Source of the DNA: Prado023 sp963747335
GTDB taxonomy: Bacteria > Actinomycetota > Actinomycetes > S36-B12 > CAIYMF01
Reading direction: 5' to 3'
DNA length: 64,000 nt
Assembly (NCBI GenBank): GCA_963747335.1
Contig: CAVVEV010000012.1
Span: 310,001-374,000 of the forward strand
Both the position numbers and the translations under genes were made by a program. Below the pieces are notes generated by a model. The model saw only the letters and a list, made by a program, of their open reading frames with translations. It was not told the DNA's origin and ran no database searches. Positions 7,996 to 17,824 of this stretch are shown piece after piece (positions within the stretch are counted from its first letter, which is position 1; each line of letters starts with the position of its first letter).

Positions 7996-9099
7996 TCAGG
8001 CCCCACCCTGCCGGCGCCACCGGATCCCGGACTCGATGAACTCGTCGATCTCGCCGTCGAGGACCGCGGAGGTGTTGCCCGTCTCGTACTCGGTGCGCAG
8101 GTCCTTGACCATCTGGTAGGGGTGCAGCACGTAGGAGCGCATCTGGTTGCCCCACGAGCCGGAGGTGTCGGTCTTCAGCGCGTCCATCGCGGCGCGCTCC
8201 TCGATGCGGCGACGCTCCAGCAGTCGGGCCTCGAGCACCCGCAGTGCAGCCGCGCGGTTCTGGATCTGGGACTTCTCGTTCTGGCAGGACACGACGATCC
8301 CGGTGGGGATGTGCGTCATCCTCACGGCCGAGTCCGTCGTGTTCACGCTCTGACCGCCCGGGCCTGAGGAGCGGAACACGTCGACCCGGATCTCGTTCTC
8401 GGGGATGTCGATGTGGTCGGCCTGGTCTGTGACCGGCAGCACCTCGACGGCAGCGAAGGAGGTCTGGCGCCGGCCCTGGTTGTCGAACGGGGAGATCCGC
8501 ACGAGCCGGTGGGTGCCCTGCTCGACCGAGAGGGTTCCGTAGGCATAGGGCGCCTTGACCGCGAACGTGGCGGACTTGATGCCGGCCTCCTCGGCGTAGG
8601 AGATGTCGTAGACCTCGTAGGCCCAGTCGTGGCGCTCGCAGTAGCGCGTGTACATGCGCAGCAGCATCTCGGCCCAGTCCGCGGCATCCACCCCGCCCGC
8701 CTCCGAGCGGATCGTGACCAGCGCCTCTCGCATGTCGAACTCGCCGGCCAGCAGCGTGCGGACCTCGAGCTCGGCGACGGCCTTCCGGAGGTCCCCGAGC
8801 TCCTTCTCCGCCTCGGCAAGGGAGTCCGCGTCCGACTCACCCTCGGCCAGCTCGACGAGGATGGGTAGGTCGTCCAGGCGCTGGCGCAGGGCCGAGACCT
8901 TGCGCAGCTCACCCTGGACGAAGGACAGTCGCGAGGTCACCTTCTGCGCGGCCGCCGGATCGTCCCAGAGGTCCGGCGCCGAGGCCTGCGCCTCCAGCTC
9001 GACGACCTCCGAGCGCATCGCCGGGAGGTCCAGCACCGTCTCGATGCTGGACAGGGTGGTCTCCAGTTCAGCGACCGCCACGGAGAAGTCAAGGGCCAT
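7996..9099 (-). CDS. prfB: Peptide chain release factor 2
   Basis: RF2 of 367 residues, recognising UGA and UAA. The peptidyl-hydrolysis motif is SGPGGQSVNTTDSAVR and the anticodon-like element SPF occurs in VRISPFDNQG. The gene is read without the programmed frameshift found in many bacteria: no in-frame stop is present near the 5' end. ATG 9099 is preferred to the TTG three codons earlier. It follows gdh by 42 bases on the same strand and heads the conserved prfB-ftsE-ftsX-smpB neighbourhood. Confidence 0.97.
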   Translation of the reverse strand: MALDFSVAVAELETTLSSIETVLDLPAMRSEVVELEAQASAPDLWDDPAAAQKVTSRLSFVQGELRKVSALRQRLDDLPILVELAEGESDADSLAEAEKELGDLRKAVAELEVRTLLAGEFDMREALVTIRSEAGGVDAADWAEMLLRMYTRYCERHDWAYEVYDISYAEEAGIKSATFAVKAPYAYGTLSVEQGTHRLVRISPFDNQGRRQTSFAAVEVLPVTDQADHIDIPENEIRVDVFRSSGPGGQSVNTTDSAVRMTHIPTGIVVSCQNEKSQIQNRAAALRVLEARLLERRRIEERAAMDALKTDTSGSWGNQMRSYVLHPYQMVKDLRTEYETGNTSAVLDGEIDEFIESGIRWRRQGGA

Positions 9100-9141
9100 G
9101 ACCGGCAAGCCTACCCGCGCCCCGGCGTCACCTCTGATCGA

Positions 9142-12100
9142 TCAGCCGCCCTGGCTGGCCAGGGTGCGGATCACTCTCAGCGCCACGGAGAGGGTGGCCA
9201 GGTCGAAGCTCTCCTGGGCGCCGATCTCGGCCAGGGTCGCCCGCGCACGGCCGAGGCCCTCCGCGTAGCGCTCCTCCCACGTCGTGACCCGGTCGACCGG
9301 CTCGCCGCCCTCGGGCGTGGCCCGGACCACCCTCGAGGTCAGCGAGGCCAGCGCCCCGTACAGGTCGCTGCGCAGCGCCGATCGGGCCAGCGACGACCAC
9401 CTGTCGGCACGCGGCAGGGCGGTGATCCGGCCGAGGAAGCGGTCCACCTCGTAGCGCTCGGAGATCGTGAAGTACAACCTCGCGACACTCGCAGGCTCTT
9501 CCCCGGTGCGCCGGGACACCTCCACGATGTCCAGCAGGGAGAACACGTCGAGCAGGGCTGCCACCTCGGCCGCCAGGTCAGCCGGGGCGCCGGCCGCCAC
9601 GAAGTCCGAGACGCGCTGGTCGAGCCGCTCACGCTCGACGCCGACCAGGAACTGTGGGATCCGCGCGGCCAGGTCGGCGACCGTGGCCCGGAAGCGCTCG
9701 ATCTCCGCGGGCACGTCCAGCGTGCCGCCGCGGGTCTGGAGAAGCCAGCGCGTCGATCGATCCAGGAGCCGCTGCACCTCACTGCGCAGGGCGTTCAGGG
9801 CAGCCGTGCGGACCAGCCCGCCATGGGAGTCGATCCGGTCCCACAGGTCCGGCAGGTCGAACACCCCGCAGGTCACGCTGAAGGCACGCGCGATCTCGGC
9901 GGGGCCGGCACCGGACTCCTCGGCGGCGCGCATCGCGTAGGAGATCCCGCCCCGGTTGACCAGCTGGTTGACCAGCCCGGTGGCGATGATCTGCCGTCGC
10001 AGCGGATGGGAGTCCAGGTGCGCCCGGAAGCGCTGGGCAAGCACCTCGGGGAAGTACCCGGACATCCAGCCCGCGGTGAAGGCCTCATCCGGGACCGCCG
10101 ACTCCAGCAGCGCGTCCTTCAGGTCGAGCTTCGTGTAGGCGACGAGCACCGCCAGCTCGGGCTTGGTCAGCCCACGACCCTCGACGACCAGCATCTCCAG
10201 CTCGGCGTCCCCGGGCAGGGCCTCCAGCTGGCGATCCAACCCGGCGGAATGCTCGAGGCTGCGGATGAGCCGGCCCAGGGCCGGGAGCATCGCGGCCCCG
10301 TGGTGGGCCTCGAAGGTGAGCAGGATGTTCTGGTCGATGTTGTCCTGCAGGACCATCTCGGCGACCTCGTCGGTCAGGGACAGCAGGAGGGGATCGCGCT
10401 CGGCGGAATCCAGGTCGCCGGCGGCAGCCACCCGGTCGAGCAGGATCTTGATGTTCACCTCATGGTCGGACGTGTCCACGCCCGCCGAGTTGTCGATCGC
10501 GTCGGTGTTGAGCGCCACGCCGCCCAGCGCCGCCTCGATGCGGCCCCGCTGGGTGAGGCCGAGGTTGCCGCCCTCGCCGACCACGCGGGCCCGCAGGTCC
10601 CGGCCGTTGACCCGGATCGCGTCATTCGCGCGGTCGCCCACATCCGCATGCGACTCGGTCGACGCCTTGACGTAGGTCCCGATCCCGCCGTTCCAGAGCA
10701 GGTCCACCGGGGCCATCAGGATGGCGCGCAACAGGTCGTTGGGCGCCATGGAGGTCGCTCCCCCGTCGATGCCCAGGGCTTGGGCGGCCTCGGCACTGAC
10801 CGGGATCGACTTCGCCGAGCGGGGGTACACGCCGCCGCCGGTCGAGATGAGCGTGGCCGAGTAGTCGGCCCAGGATGACCGCGGCAGGGCGAACAGCCGC
10901 TTGCGCTCGGCGAAGGACTGAGCGGCGTCAGGGTCCGGGTCCACGAAGATGTGCCGATGGTCGAAGGCCGCCACGAGGCGCAGGTTCGCTGACAGCAGCA
11001 TCCCGTTGCCGAACACGTCCCCGCTCATGTCGCCGACGCCCACGGCCGTGAACGTGAAGACGTCGATGTCGGGCCCGACCACCCGGAAGTGCGCCCGCAC
11101 CGACTCCCAGGCGCCGCGGGCGGTGATGCCCATCGCCTTGTGGTCGTAGCCCGCCGAACCGCCAGAGGCGAAGGCATCCCCGAGCCAGAAGCCGTACTGG
11201 GCGGCGACGCCGTTGGCGATGTCGGAGAACGTCGCGGTCCCCTTGTCAGCGGCGACGACGAGGTAGGGGTCGTCACCGTCGTGGCGGACGACGCGCTCCG
11301 GGGGCACGACCTCGTGGCCGACGAGGTTGTCGGTGAGGTCGAGCAGCGACCCGATGAAGACCTTGTACGCGCCGATCCCCTCCGCCATCCAGGCGTCGCG
11401 GCCCAGGGCGGGATCCGGCAGCTGCTTGGCGAAGAACCCGCCCTTGGCCCCGACCGGGACGATGACCGCGTTCTTCACCGCCTGGGCCTTGACCAGGCCG
11501 AGCACCTCGGTGCGGAAGTCCTCCCGGCGGTCCGACCAGCGCAGCCCGCCGCGGGCCACCTTGCCGAACCGCAGGTGCACGCCCTCCACCCGTGGGGAGC
11601 AGACCCAGATCTCGAACTTCGGCCGTGGCTCGGGGAGCTCGCGGATGTGCGCGGGCTCGAGCTTGACCGCCAGGGCCGGTCGGTCCGGCTGGAAGTGGTT
11701 GGTGCGCAGCGTGGCCCGGATCAGGTCGAGGAACGAGCGCAGGATCCGGTCCTGGTCGAGGCTGGCCACGTCGTCGAGGGCCCGGGTGATCTGCGTGCGC
11801 AACTCATCGGCACGCGTGGCGCGGTCGGCCACAAGGTCGGGGTCGAAGCGCGCATGGAACAGCTGGACAAGCAGGCTGGCGATCTTGGGGTTGGCCAGCG
11901 CAGCGCGCTCGATGTACTCCTGGCTGAACGCCGACCCGGTCTGGCGCAGGTAGCGAGCGTACGCGCGCAGCACCGAGATCCGCTGCCAGTCGAGGCCGGC
12001 CTCCGCGACCAGGCCGTTGAAGCCGTCGGCCTCGGCGCGACCCTGCCAGCAGGCGAGGAAGGCCTGCTCCCACATCCTCCGGACGCCACCCAGCCGCGCG

Positions 12101-13974
12101 GACCCGGGCGAGAACAGGCCGAAGTCGAAGATGAAGGCCCCGCCGACAGCGCCCTGGCCATCGGAGCGCACCAGTCGGAACGGCTGCTCGGTGACCACCT
12201 GGACCCCCAGGCTGGACAGCACAGGAAGCACCTCGGCCAACGAGATGTCCATCAGCGAGTACAGCTTCAGCCGGGCGTTGGCCTGTTCCCCACTGCCCTC
12301 GGCAGCCGGCTGGAGCGAGACGCGCAGCGGTTCGTCGTGGGTCAGCTGCTCGATCTCGGACAGGTCGGCCACAGCTTCCCGGGCGGAGGTGACCGCGCGA
12401 TAGGCCTGCGGGAATCCCTGCGGGTAGCGGGTCAGCAGCGCATGGGCATCGGCCTCCGAGGTGGCAGCCACGAGGGCCATCGAGAGCTCGTCGTCCCAGG
12501 AGAGGACCACCTCGGCGATGCGCGCCTCGAGGGCCTCGGCGTCCACGGCGGGGACCGACTGGCCGCGAGCCACCCGGACCACGATGTGCAGCCGGGCGAG
12601 CACCGACTCGGTCACGCGGGCGGTGTAGTCGACGCTGACTCCACCCACCGCCTCCATCAGGACCTGTTGGATCTGCAGGCGCACATCGGTCGTGTACCGG
12701 TCGCGCGGCAGGTACACCAGGCAGGACAGGAAGCGCTCATAGGTGTCGCGCCGGACGAACAGCCGGGTGGCGCGGCGCTCCTTGAGGTTCATCGCCGCCT
12801 CGGCGATGGTCGTCAGCTCGTCGGGGTCGATCGCGAAGAGCTCGTCGCGCGGGAACGTCTCGAGGAAGGCCATGAGGTCCCTGCCCCCATGCGAGCCCCG
12901 GCTGAAGCCGAGGACCTCGCGCACCCGGCGGACCTTGCGGTCCAGCAGGGGGATGCCCTCCACGGGCTGCGTGTAGGCCGAGGCGGAGAACAGCCCGATG
13001 AACCGGTGCTCACCCACCACCCGTCCGGAGCGGTCGAACATCTTCACCCCGACGTAGTCGAGGTAGACCGGGCGGTGCACGGTCGACCGGCGGTTCGCCT
13101 TCGTGACGATCAGCAGGCGGGGTTCGAGCGCCTTCTGCCGGACTGCCGGAGGCAGCTCGGAGAAGGAGACCGACTCGGGACGGTCCGATCTCAGCAGCCC
13201 CAGGCCGCTCCCGGGCTCCTCCACCAGCATCAGCTCGGCAGCACCGCCCTCCTGTCCGGTCAGCCGGTAGCGCCGGTAGCCCAGGAACGTGAAGTGGTCA
13301 TCGGCGAGCCAGTTGAGCAGGGCGATCGCCTCGCCCACCTCGGCGCCGGTGACCCCACGGGGGTGCGCGGCGATCAACGCGGCGGCGAGGCCCCGCGCCT
13401 CGGCCACCATCCTCGGCCAGTCGTGGACGGCGCGTCGCACGTCGCCCAGGACCCGTTGCAGGTTCTCCTCGATGACTGCCAGTGCCTGCGCATCAGGCTG
13501 CCAGTCCACCTCGATGTGCATCCAGGACTCGAGGCTGCCGATCGCGTCCTCGTCGGGGAGGGTCGGCTCCGAGTCGTCGCCGGAGCCCGGCGGATCCGCG
13601 CGCAACAGGCCGCCAGCGTCGTCCCGGGTCACGGCGACGATCGGGTGGACGACCAGGTGGATGCCCGCCCCCAACCGGTTGAGCTCGGCGCTCACGGAGT
13701 CCACGAGGAACGGCATGTCGTCGGTCACCACGCTGACCACGGTGCGCCCGCAGGTCCACCCGATGTCCGCGACGCGGGGGTTGACCGCACGCACGAGGGC
13801 GCGCTGGGGCTCGCGATGCCGGGCCACGTCGATGAGGTGGGTCACCGCCCCGACGACTGCCTCCGGGTCCCGATCCCTGATGTCGCCGGGGTCCACGTGC
13901 CGGTAGAACAGCGACGCGAGCCGCTCATCCCGCGCCGATGACCAGCTGTACCACTCGGCGAACCCGACGCCCAC
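9142..13974 (-). CDS. gdh: NAD-specific glutamate dehydrogenase, large (180 kDa) class
   Basis: A 1610-residue enzyme oxidising glutamate to 2-oxoglutarate and ammonia with NAD+. It matches the large bacterial GDH family (Streptomyces and mycobacterial GDH, about 1,600 residues). It has a long N-terminal half of ACT-like regulatory segments, a central catalytic region starting near FGKVARGGLRWSDRREDFRTEVLGLVKAQAVKNAVIVPVGAKGGFF, the dinucleotide-binding part around ARVVGEGGNLGLTQRGRIEAALGG, and a helical C-terminal region. The GTG at 13974 is preferred because AGGAG precedes it by 6 bases; a longer GTG reading from 14010 lacks such a site. In mycobacteria this enzyme is inhibited by GarA; whether that holds here is unknown. 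Confidence 0.95.
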   Translation of the reverse strand: MGVGFAEWYSWSSARDERLASLFYRHVDPGDIRDRDPEAVVGAVTHLIDVARHREPQRALVRAVNPRVADIGWTCGRTVVSVVTDDMPFLVDSVSAELNRLGAGIHLVVHPIVAVTRDDAGGLLRADPPGSGDDSEPTLPDEDAIGSLESWMHIEVDWQPDAQALAVIEENLQRVLGDVRRAVHDWPRMVAEARGLAAALIAAHPRGVTGAEVGEAIALLNWLADDHFTFLGYRRYRLTGQEGGAAELMLVEEPGSGLGLLRSDRPESVSFSELPPAVRQKALEPRLLIVTKANRRSTVHRPVYLDYVGVKMFDRSGRVVGEHRFIGLFSASAYTQPVEGIPLLDRKVRRVREVLGFSRGSHGGRDLMAFLETFPRDELFAIDPDELTTIAEAAMNLKERRATRLFVRRDTYERFLSCLVYLPRDRYTTDVRLQIQQVLMEAVGGVSVDYTARVTESVLARLHIVVRVARGQSVPAVDAEALEARIAEVVLSWDDELSMALVAATSEADAHALLTRYPQGFPQAYRAVTSAREAVADLSEIEQLTHDEPLRVSLQPAAEGSGEQANARLKLYSLMDISLAEVLPVLSSLGVQVVTEQPFRLVRSDGQGAVGGAFIFDFGLFSPGSARLGGVRRMWEQAFLACWQGRAEADGFNGLVAEAGLDWQRISVLRAYARYLRQTGSAFSQEYIERAALANPKIASLLVQLFHARFDPDLVADRATRADELRTQITRALDDVASLDQDRILRSFLDLIRATLRTNHFQPDRPALAVKLEPAHIRELPEPRPKFEIWVCSPRVEGVHLRFGKVARGGLRWSDRREDFRTEVLGLVKAQAVKNAVIVPVGAKGGFFAKQLPDPALGRDAWMAEGIGAYKVFIGSLLDLTDNLVGHEVVPPERVVRHDGDDPYLVVAADKGTATFSDIANGVAAQYGFWLGDAFASGGSAGYDHKAMGITARGAWESVRAHFRVVGPDIDVFTFTAVGVGDMSGDVFGNGMLLSANLRLVAAFDHRHIFVDPDPDAAQSFAERKRLFALPRSSWADYSATLISTGGGVYPRSAKSIPVSAEAAQALGIDGGATSMAPNDLLRAILMAPVDLLWNGGIGTYVKASTESHADVGDRANDAIRVNGRDLRARVVGEGGNLGLTQRGRIEAALGGVALNTDAIDNSAGVDTSDHEVNIKILLDRVAAAGDLDSAERDPLLLSLTDEVAEMVLQDNIDQNILLTFEAHHGAAMLPALGRLIRSLEHSAGLDRQLEALPGDAELEMLVVEGRGLTKPELAVLVAYTKLDLKDALLESAVPDEAFTAGWMSGYFPEVLAQRFRAHLDSHPLRRQIIATGLVNQLVNRGGISYAMRAAEESGAGPAEIARAFSVTCGVFDLPDLWDRIDSHGGLVRTAALNALRSEVQRLLDRSTRWLLQTRGGTLDVPAEIERFRATVADLAARIPQFLVGVERERLDQRVSDFVAAGAPADLAAEVAALLDVFSLLDIVEVSRRTGEEPASVARLYFTISERYEVDRFLGRITALPRADRWSSLARSALRSDLYGALASLTSRVVRATPEGGEPVDRVTTWEERYAEGLGRARATLAEIGAQESFDLATLSVALRVIRTLASQGG

Positions 13975-14150
13975 GTCCCACTCCTGCCTCGATACGACCC
14001 AACATCCCACCCTCGCACTGCCGCCCCCACCCCGTCGACCGGGCCAGCGACGGCCACCGCGCCCGCCGGGGTCCCGGCCGGATCTGGGCCTATAGTCCTG
14101 CTAGCCCAGTCGTCTGCCCGGCAGGGCCGGTCGCCGAACGAGGAGCACCC

Positions 14151-14645
14151 ATGGCCAAGAGGTTCGCTGGCGACATCCACTTCGATGTCGCACCGGACGT
14201 TGTGTTCGCCGCCCAGTCCGACCCGCACTACGTCGTCTGGAAGCACGAGCACATGGCGGCCTTCGACGTCTCGGCGGACGTGGAGGAGGACGGGTCGCAC
14301 GTGGTGATCAGCTCATCCCGGAAGCTTCCTGCCGAGATCCCGTCGGCCGCGCGGCGGTTCGTGGGCGAGTCGATCCAGATCGACGAGGTGCACACGTGGG
14401 CGCACCCCGGGACCGACGGGTCCCGGCACGGCACGGTGACGGCCACGTTCGGTGGCGCCCCCATGGAGGTCTACGGGACGATCGAGCTGCACGCGAACGG
14501 GACTGGATCGGTGATGAAGGTCGTCATCCATGCCAAGGCCCACGTGCCCATCGTCGGCGGGAAGATCGAGAACGTGGTGGGTGAGCAGTTCATGCGCGCC
14601 CTGCGCAAGGAGCAGCAGATCTCACCCAAATGGTTCACCGAGTGA
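14151..14645 (+). CDS. DUF2505 family protein
   Basis: A 164-residue protein of the actinobacterial DUF2505 family, which has a START/SRPBCC-like hydrophobic-cavity fold. Seen here: alternating beta strands, the central HVVISSSRKLPAEIPSAARRFVGESIQIDEVHTW, and a C-terminal amphipathic helix (IVGGKIENVVGEQFMRALRKEQQ) typical of polyketide-cyclase-like proteins. GAGGAG lies 5 bases before the ATG, and TATAGT at 14091-14096 is a likely -10. No catalytic residues are known. It is convergent with the DUF6912 gene. Confidence 0.8.
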   Translation: MAKRFAGDIHFDVAPDVVFAAQSDPHYVVWKHEHMAAFDVSADVEEDGSHVVISSSRKLPAEIPSAARRFVGESIQIDEVHTWAHPGTDGSRHGTVTATFGGAPMEVYGTIELHANGTGSVMKVVIHAKAHVPIVGGKIENVVGEQFMRALRKEQQISPKWFTE

Positions 14646-14717
14646 GGCATCGACCCCCCGGATCACCTGCCCACGTCGGCGTACCTGGCTGACATGAGCC
14701 TGTGGGCCGCAGGCCGC

Positions 14718-15077
14718 TCAGCGGTCCAGCAGGTCCGGGATCTCCTGGACCCCGAACCATGCGAGATCCGAGGTCAGCACGGCAGCGGTGTCGCGCCGGC
14801 TGACCGGACCGTCGAGGGTCACCCACCCGTCGTCAGGGGCGGTGTCCGTCGTGTCCGTCGTGTCCACGTCCACGGCGAGGACCACACCGCCGTCGAGGTC
14901 GGCCAGCTCGGCCGCTGCAGCCAGCTGCGCCTCGAACTCCCACTCCTCCTCCTCGACCTCCGGTGAGCCAGCGCGCCACGCCGGGTCCACGACGCACGCC
15001 CGCAGTGGGCCGTCAAGGCTCCCGGCAGCGTGCAGCGCGGCCAGCTGCGCCCAGCCCACCGGGATGTAGGTGCGCAT
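14718..15077 (-). CDS. DUF6912 family protein
   Basis: A 119-residue acidic protein. The start MRTYIPVGWAQLAALHAAG and the end DLAWFGVQEIPDLLDR match the actinobacterial DUF6912 family, which is always small and uncharacterised. The middle contains a run of Asp/Thr (DVDTTDTTDTAPDD). Its start codon overlaps the patatin stop by one base (TGATG), so it is translated from the patatin transcript. No function is known. Confidence 0.72.
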   Translation of the reverse strand: MRTYIPVGWAQLAALHAAGSLDGPLRACVVDPAWRAGSPEVEEEEWEFEAQLAAAAELADLDGGVVLAVDVDTTDTTDTAPDDGWVTLDGPVSRRDTAAVLTSDLAWFGVQEIPDLLDR

Positions 15078-16078
15078 CAGCCGACGGAGGCGAGGTGGTC
15101 AGGGCCCATGTGGTCGGGGTCGCGCAGGGCCTGGATGGACGTGCGGACCGAGGTCTCCAGGACGTGGATCCGCTTCTCGAAGTCCATCAGGTTGCCTCCG
15201 ATGGCCGCGAGGTCCTCGGCTCCGGGACCCAGGACCGTCACGTCGGTGCCGCCGGCGCGCACCTTCTCGACCTCGTTCAGGCAGCGCTTGGTGACCTGGA
15301 CCCGCCAGGTCCGCTCGAGCCGGGCCAGCAGGTGGTCGGGGCGATCCATGTGGAAGCTGACCATCGGGGCGATGACGTAGACCTCGTCGAGGCCCATGTT
15401 GGCCAGCAGGTCGACCGACGTCGCCGACCAGGCCCCGCCGTCCACGTACCGGCGGCCGTCGATCTCCACGGGGGAGTACCAGGCGGGGATCGAGCAGGAG
15501 GCCTGCACGGCCAGCGAGAGCGGAGCCTTGGGGGCCGTGGGCTGGCCGAAGACCACCCGGGTGCCCGTGGCGTAGTCCATGGTCACGATCCACACGTTCG
15601 GGTGCGGTGACCACTCGCCGATGGGAGTGAACCCCTCGACGAGGTGGGCCACCCGGTCCAGCGTCTTGGAGCCGGTGGGCAGGAAGGCCGAGAGGAACGC
15701 AGTCGGGGGCATGCGACGCATCCGGAACCGGTTCAGGCCGGTGCGCATGAGGGCGCGGGAGCCGGGCTCGAGCTTCGGCCGGCCGGGGCGCGAGCCACCG
15801 GTGACCGCGGCGATGTCCCAGCTGAACCCCGCGATGGGACCGGTGGCGACCCGCTCCCCACGCTCCTGGGCGGCGAGCTCCTCGACCGTGGCGCCGGCAC
15901 CGAGCAGGGCGGCGAGCACCGACCCGGCCGACGTGCCCACGATGACCTCGGCGTCGCGCGGCTCGAACCCGTGGACGGCCTTGAGCGCCGCTAGTGCGCC
16001 GACTGCCCAGGCCCCGCCGAGCACTCCGCCGCCGCCGAGCACGAGCCCGCGCCGGATGGGCCGCTGAACCGACGCCAT
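15077..16078 (-). CDS. Patatin-like phospholipase (RssA/NTE family)
   Basis: A 333-residue lipid acyl hydrolase. The oxyanion hole GGGGVLGGAW is at residues 15-24, the nucleophile is Ser50 in GTSAG, and the dyad aspartate lies in YVDGGAWSATSVDLL. It has a basic, weakly hydrophobic N-terminus but no clear signal peptide. The ATG at 16078 is used because GGAGG precedes it by 8 bases. It stands downstream of the WS/DGAT acyltransferase (109-base gap, same strand) and overlaps DUF6912, suggesting a lipid turnover unit in which one enzyme makes and another breaks acyl esters; this pairing is inferred. Confidence 0.88.
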   Translation of the reverse strand: MASVQRPIRRGLVLGGGGVLGGAWAVGALAALKAVHGFEPRDAEVIVGTSAGSVLAALLGAGATVEELAAQERGERVATGPIAGFSWDIAAVTGGSRPGRPKLEPGSRALMRTGLNRFRMRRMPPTAFLSAFLPTGSKTLDRVAHLVEGFTPIGEWSPHPNVWIVTMDYATGTRVVFGQPTAPKAPLSLAVQASCSIPAWYSPVEIDGRRYVDGGAWSATSVDLLANMGLDEVYVIAPMVSFHMDRPDHLLARLERTWRVQVTKRCLNEVEKVRAGGTDVTVLGPGAEDLAAIGGNLMDFEKRIHVLETSVRTSIQALRDPDHMGPDHLASVG

Positions 16079-16187
16079 GAGCGGCACCTCCTCGCCGGGT
16101 GATCGACGCGCCGGTCAGACCCAGCGCACACAGGTGCGCCCAGATTACGCCCCCGGGTATCCAACCGTCGCGCGGGGCCGGGATTGC

Positions 16188-17612
16188 CTACGCCGTGGGC
16201 TTTCTCGGCCGGCGCGCCTTCCCGGCCAGGGTCACGGTGGCCAGCATCTCCTCGATCGCGTCGTCGATGCACTGCGCCAGCACCTCGACGTCCGGCAGCG
16301 CCTCACGGTCGGCGTTCAGCCCGAAGAAGACGCCGCCGTCGTACGAGGTCAGGCCGATGGACACGGCCTGACCGCGGGCCAGCGGCACCACGGGGTAGGC
16401 GGCGAGCATGAGCGCCCCACCGGCATAGAGCGGGAACTGGGGCCCGGGGACGTTGGTGATCACCACGTTGTAGACCCGGCGTGACAGGCCCGACACGACG
16501 CGGGCGCCCAGCGAGTGCACCGTGGGCGGGGTGAACGAGGCGACGCCGACCAGTGCCGTGGCGCCCAGCATCTGGCCGGTCTCCTTGAGCATGTCCATCT
16601 CGAAGCGCACGCGCTGCAGCCGGATGACGGGGTCGGGCTCCCCGATGGGCAGGTCGCACAGGAAGGCCGCGATCTGGTTGCCCGAGTTGTCCCCGGGCGT
16701 GCGCACGCTGACCGGGACCATCGCCCGGATCGAGCTGCTGGTGGTGACCGGCTCCGCCCGCGTGAGCATCCAGGCCCGCAGGGCGCCGGCGAGGATCGTG
16801 AGCACGATGTCGTTGATCGTCCCACCATGGGCGCGCTTGATCCGCTTGAGCTTCTCCAGGTCGGTCTCCGTGGTGGCGTAGCGCCGGGCGCCGCCGATGG
16901 ACACGTTCAGCGGGCTCGAGCTCGCCGGGCGGGCCATCGTGCGCGCCGCCGCCGCGAGCCCGACGACGCTGCGCCCGAGTTGGCCCACGGTCTCCTGGAC
17001 GTCGATCAGCCCGGTGCGGACCGTGTCGACCACGGCCTTCGGCGAGCGGGCGATCTCGTTGACTGCACCGGCCACGAGCTCCACCGACGAGGGCTCACGC
17101 AGCGGGCGCCAGGAGTCCGGTGGGACCTCGCGCGGCTCGGGGCTGGCATCGAGGATGACCTGGCCGATGTCGACCGCCGCTGCGCCGTCGACCATCGCGT
17201 GATGGGTCTTGGTGAGGATGGCGAAGCGGTCGTCCTCCAGCCCCTCGACGAGGTACATCTCCCACAGGGGGCGGGCGCGGTCCAGGGGCCTGCTCATGAT
17301 CCGCGCGACGAGGTCGTTGAGCTGGTCGTCTGTGCCCGGCCGCGGCAGTGCCGAGCGGCGGACGTGATAGGTCACGTCGAACTGCTCGTCATCCACCCAG
17401 ACGGGGTTCGCCAGGTGACCGGGAACCCACCGCACGCGCTGGCGGTAGCGGGGTACCAGGGAGATCCGGTCGCGGATCAGCCGGACGAGCCGCTCGTAGT
17501 CGAAGCCGCCCTCGGGCACCTCGAAGATCGCCACGCCCCCCACGTGCATGGGCGTCGTCAGCTCCTCCATGTAGAGGAAGGACACATCCAGCGGGCTCAG
17601 GCGGTCACTCAT
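16188..17612 (-). CDS. Wax ester synthase / diacylglycerol acyltransferase (WS/DGAT)
   Basis: A 474-residue bifunctional acyltransferase of the WES family, using acyl-CoA to make triacylglycerol or wax esters. The active-site motif HHAMVDG is at 137-143, and the family motif NVVITNVPGPQFPLY is present in the C-terminal half. It has the usual length and N-terminus (MSDRLSPLDVSFLYMEE). GAGGAG precedes the ATG. Actinobacteria often carry several paralogues; this one is followed by a patatin lipase on the same strand, consistent with storage-lipid metabolism. Confidence 0.92.
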   Translation of the reverse strand: MSDRLSPLDVSFLYMEELTTPMHVGGVAIFEVPEGGFDYERLVRLIRDRISLVPRYRQRVRWVPGHLANPVWVDDEQFDVTYHVRRSALPRPGTDDQLNDLVARIMSRPLDRARPLWEMYLVEGLEDDRFAILTKTHHAMVDGAAAVDIGQVILDASPEPREVPPDSWRPLREPSSVELVAGAVNEIARSPKAVVDTVRTGLIDVQETVGQLGRSVVGLAAAARTMARPASSSPLNVSIGGARRYATTETDLEKLKRIKRAHGGTINDIVLTILAGALRAWMLTRAEPVTTSSSIRAMVPVSVRTPGDNSGNQIAAFLCDLPIGEPDPVIRLQRVRFEMDMLKETGQMLGATALVGVASFTPPTVHSLGARVVSGLSRRVYNVVITNVPGPQFPLYAGGALMLAAYPVVPLARGQAVSIGLTSYDGGVFFGLNADREALPDVEVLAQCIDDAIEEMLATVTLAGKARRPRKPTA

Positions 17613-17746
17613 CAGGTACTCCTCGAATCACAGTCGCTCCGGGGTCCGGGCGGGCCGTGGGAGCGTCGATCATCTTGCCCCATGGGCAATCCCGACGCCC
17701 ACCAGCCATGCATGCCCCCACTGAGCGTGCACCGGCCGGGGCCGAA

Positions 17747-17776
17747 TTGGGAAATCGCTGGGGCCTCCCGTATGCT
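17747..17776 (+). promoter_or_regulatory. Putative promoter of the tRNA array
   Basis: TTGGGA (17747-17752) and TATGCT (17771-17776) are spaced by 18 bases, about 50 bases before tRNA-Glu. A strong imperfect hairpin (arms 17779-17793 and 17803-17816) follows at once and covers the expected start point. Confidence 0.5.
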
Positions 17777-17824
17777 TATTGCCGTCCCCGACCGCCGGTC
17801 AGGGTCGGTACGGCAAGCAGTCCC

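Noticed and set aside
7996..9108. Programmed +1 frameshift in prfB
   Set aside because: The frame is open from start to stop with no early in-frame TGA, so no frameshift is required.
11089..13941. A 950-codon open frame on the plus strand opposite gdh
   Set aside because: It is the antisense shadow of a recognised 1,610-residue enzyme; its product is His/Arg/Gly-rich with no motif, as expected in very G+C-rich DNA.
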